Shown here: positions 8,078 through 9,799 of the stretch, one piece after another
Layout: each line of letters begins with the position of its first letter
Numbering within the stretch: the first letter of the stretch is position 1
Origin: an uncultured Caulobacteraceae bacterium
Lineage (GTDB): Bacteria; Pseudomonadota; Alphaproteobacteria; Caulobacterales; Caulobacteraceae
Direction: 5' to 3'
NCBI GenBank assembly: GCA_937910255.1
Contig: CALEOQ010000226.1
Span: 1-9,799, forward strand
Length of the DNA stretch: 9,799 nt
Position numbers and translations under genes: made by a program
The notes under the pieces: generated by a model
The model's database searches: none
Told to the model about the DNA's origin: nothing
Seen by the model: the letters and a program-made list of their open reading frames with translations, nothing else

Positions 8078-9346
8078 ATGCAGTTTGGGGTCTTCTTCCC
8101 CCACCAGTTGCCCCGGCCCTGGGTCCCAGACGCCGAAGCGAATCTGATGGCGCTGGCGTTGGACGTCATTGAGAAGGCGGACGACATCGGCGTCGCTTAC
8201 GCCTGGGCGCAGGAACATCATTTCCTCGAGGAATACTCACATTCCACCGCGCCTGAGGTGTTCTTGGGGGCATGCAGCCAGCGGACCAAAAACATTCGCC
8301 TTGGCTTTGGTATCTCGGTGATGCCGCCACTGGCGAACCATCCCGCTCGGATCGCTGAACGGGTCGCGACCTTGGATTTGGTCAGCAATGGTAGGGTGGA
8401 GTGGGGCACGGGCGAAATGAGCTCGCGGATCGAGCTGGAAGGGTTCGGTATCCCCTACGTAGAAAAACGCAGCATGTGGACGGAAACCGTCCGGGAGGCC
8501 GCCAGAATGCTTGCGCTGGAGCCGTACCCCGGTCACCGCGGCAAGTACTTCTCCATGCCGACGCGGAACGTCGTACCAAAGCCAATGCAGAGACCCCATC
8601 CGCCAATGTGGATGGCCTGCACCAATCGCGACTCATTAAAGCTTGCGGCGCGGCTCGGCTTGGGCGCGCTTACCTTCGCCTTCATGGACCCCGGTGAAGC
8701 AAGGTTTTGGGTGCGCGAATACTATGATGAATTCAAATCGAACTGCACGCCAATCGCGCAAACAGTCAACCCAAGAGTGGCGACCCTCATCGGATTCTGT
8801 TGCAGCCGTGACGAGGCGACGCGTCGGGACGCGATACGCGACCAACAGTTCTTCAAATTCGGCCTGGCCCACTATTTTCGGTTTGGGCGACACATTCCAG
8901 CGCAGTCTAGGATCTGGGAGGATTTCGAGGCCTCGAACCCCGAGCGGATGGCTGGACTTGACGGTGTCGGGTCGCCCGAAGAGTTGACCGCCCAGATGGC
9001 GGCCTACGAGGAGGCCGGCGTGGATCAGCTCATTCTACTGCAGCAGGCGGGCCGTGCTGGTCGGAAGTCGATCCTCGACTCATTGGACCTGTTCGGCGCT
9101 GAGGTCATCGGGGGCTTCATCGAGAGGCACGCGGCGGCCAGCGCACGTCGCGCTGAAGAGCTAGCGCCATTCATCGAACAGGCCATCGCGCGCATTCCCG
9201 CGCCTCCTTCGCCGGACCTGTCGCCGGTCGAAGCCTATCCGAGCCTGTGGGACAGGCAGAGCGGACGCCCGGAGGCGCCAGGCCTGCAGCGTGCTGTCGA
9301 AGCCTCATCGCTTTGGAACCTGCACGTCGGGCGACGGGACCGCTAA
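8078..9346 (+). CDS. luciferase-like (LLM class) flavin-dependent monooxygenase
   Basis: A 422-residue member of the bacterial luciferase superfamily, TIM-barrel enzymes that use reduced FMN and O2. The N-terminus MQFGVFFPHQ is the first strand. AWAQEHHFLEEYSHS (about 48-62) is the family's flavin/substrate block, followed by SQRTKNIRLGFGI and LANHPARIAERVATLDLVSNGR, the latter being the typical helix. The ATG at 8078-8080 is preferred over a GTG at 8033 because AGAAGGA (8064-8070) sits 7 bases upstream and the conserved strand begins directly. The C-terminal tail beyond about residue 350 is helical and charged. Only 11 bases separate its stop from the next start, so the two genes are surely co-transcribed. 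Stand-alone and in-module enzymes of this class in NRPS/PKS clusters hydroxylate or oxidise carrier-bound chains; which carbon or nitrogen is attacked here is unknown. Confidence 0.9.
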   Translation: MQFGVFFPHQLPRPWVPDAEANLMALALDVIEKADDIGVAYAWAQEHHFLEEYSHSTAPEVFLGACSQRTKNIRLGFGISVMPPLANHPARIAERVATLDLVSNGRVEWGTGEMSSRIELEGFGIPYVEKRSMWTETVREAARMLALEPYPGHRGKYFSMPTRNVVPKPMQRPHPPMWMACTNRDSLKLAARLGLGALTFAFMDPGEARFWVREYYDEFKSNCTPIAQTVNPRVATLIGFCCSRDEATRRDAIRDQQFFKFGLAHYFRFGRHIPAQSRIWEDFEASNPERMAGLDGVGSPEELTAQMAAYEEAGVDQLILLQQAGRAGRKSILDSLDLFGAEVIGGFIERHAAASARRAEELAPFIEQAIARIPAPPSPDLSPVEAYPSLWDRQSGRPEAPGLQRAVEASSLWNLHVGRRDR

Positions 9347-9357
9347 GGGAGTAACTG

Positions 9358-9671
9358 GTGGATATCGTCTCGAAGGTTCGCAGGCACGCGCACGAGCGTC
9401 CGGATGCGCCGGCGGTAATCTTGCTGACAGACGGGGACAGCCAGGAGCTCACCCTGAGCTATCGTGAGCTGAACGCTCAGGCGGAGGCGACCGCGGCGGC
9501 GCTTCGCACCCGAGGCTTGTCAGGACGTTGCGTGGTCTTGTCTTTCCCAACCGGGTTGGACTTCGTAAGGGCTCTGCTCGGTTGCTTCTACAGTGGCGCC
9601 ATCGCGGTCCCGACGCCCCCGATCAAGCCGTCCGACAAGCTTGGTGAGGCAAGATTGGCCCTGCTTGCGCA
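9358..9671 (+). CDS. start of fatty-acyl-AMP-ligase-like adenylating protein (3' truncated by adapter)
   Basis: About 104 codons remain of an AMP-forming synthetase, an enzyme that activates a carboxylic acid with ATP. Start is GTG 9358-9360, with GGGAG (9347-9351) 6 bases upstream. LSYRELNAQAEATAAALRTR (33-52) is the usual N-terminal block. GLDFVRALLGCFYSGAIAVP (66-85) followed by TPPIKP resembles fatty-acyl-AMP ligases, where a glycine-cysteine-rich helix precedes A-V-P-x-x-P-P, more than amino-acid adenylation domains. Such proteins load fatty acids as acyl-adenylates onto a carrier and often form the first domain of a lipopeptide NRPS or PKS. All catalytic motifs lie beyond the break. Genomic sequence ends at 9671; the open frame continuing to 9799 is artefact. 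Adenylating family is secure; FAAL rather than another acyl-CoA-synthetase-like domain is probable. Confidence 0.8.
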
Positions 9672-9735
9672 AGATCGGAAGAGCACACGTCTGAACTCCA
9701 GTCACGTCGTAATCTCGTATGCCGTCTTCTGCTTG
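9672..9735 (+). other. Illumina TruSeq-type adapter (library contamination)
   Basis: The segment begins AGATCGGAAGAGC (9672-9684) and matches the 34-base TruSeq read-1 adapter to 9705. Next comes a 6-base index, GTCGTA (9706-9711), then the 24-base flow-cell end ending TCTTCTGCTTG at 9735. This is the full ligated adapter in order, so it is an untrimmed read-through and not genomic DNA. Its translations are the well-known spurious peptides RKSTRLNSSH (+ strand) and QAEDGIRD (- strand). Confidence 0.98.
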
Positions 9736-9799
9736 AAAAAACAAATCCCCTCCCCCCCTCCCCCTCCCCTCCCCTATATACGGCCATCACCGATGTCCG
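9736..9799. other. post-adapter sequencing noise: poly-A and C-rich tract
   Basis: Six A residues (9736-9741) directly follow the adapter end, as expected when a read runs past the library molecule. They are followed by a C-rich pyrimidine tract (about 9747-9774) and about 25 further bases. No biological feature should be called here. The final stretch could be noise or an unrelated joined read. Confidence 0.85.

Noticed and set aside
9520..9744. 74-codon minus-strand ORF with QAEDGIRD and GVQTCALPI
   Set aside because: Its N-terminal part is the translated Illumina adapter, a known database artefact; the rest is antisense to the FAAL gene.
9747..9774. C-rich tract as a possible regulatory or G-quadruplex-forming element
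   Set aside because: It lies after the adapter and poly-A, so it is sequencing noise and not genomic.
9672..9799. Continuation of the FAAL reading frame to the window end
   Set aside because: The frame happens to stay open through adapter and junk, but the residues (RKSTRLNSSH and after) are adapter translation.

Overview
This is high-GC bacterial DNA carrying part of a nonribosomal peptide (probably lipopeptide) biosynthetic gene cluster. Nine genes are recognisable. The first lacks its 5' end and the last lacks its 3' end. GC-richness, good Shine-Dalgarno sequences and gene style suggest a Gram-negative such as a proteobacterium or myxobacterium, but the sequence alone does not fix the organism. 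No tRNA, rRNA, CRISPR array or insertion sequence was seen.

Layout: 2-1036 (+) is the carrier-protein and thioesterase end of an NRPS. 1303-2331 (+) is an O-methyltransferase. 2536-3840 (-) is an MFS exporter. 4198-5049 (+) is an iron/pterin-type aromatic amino acid hydroxylase homologue. 5147-6085 (-) is a TauD-like Fe(II)/2-oxoglutarate dioxygenase. 6192-6872 (-) is an Sfp-type phosphopantetheinyl transferase. 7087-7860 (+) is a type II thioesterase. 8078-9346 (+) is a luciferase-like flavin monooxygenase. 9358 onward (+) is the start of a fatty-acyl-AMP-ligase-like adenylating protein, which probably opens a second assembly-line gene.

Inferred teamwork: the transferase arms carrier proteins, the FAAL-like protein loads an acyl chain, and NRPS modules (mostly outside the window) extend it. 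The hydroxylase, dioxygenase, O-methyltransferase and flavin monooxygenase modify an aromatic residue or the acyl/backbone part. The type II thioesterase clears stalled carriers, the NRPS thioesterase releases the product, and the MFS protein exports it. The product is not identifiable from this window.

The last ~128 bases are not genomic. An Illumina TruSeq-type adapter with a 6-base index starts at 9672, followed by a short poly-A and low-complexity C-rich junk. Real sequence ends at about 9671, and ORFs crossing this point are chimeric.
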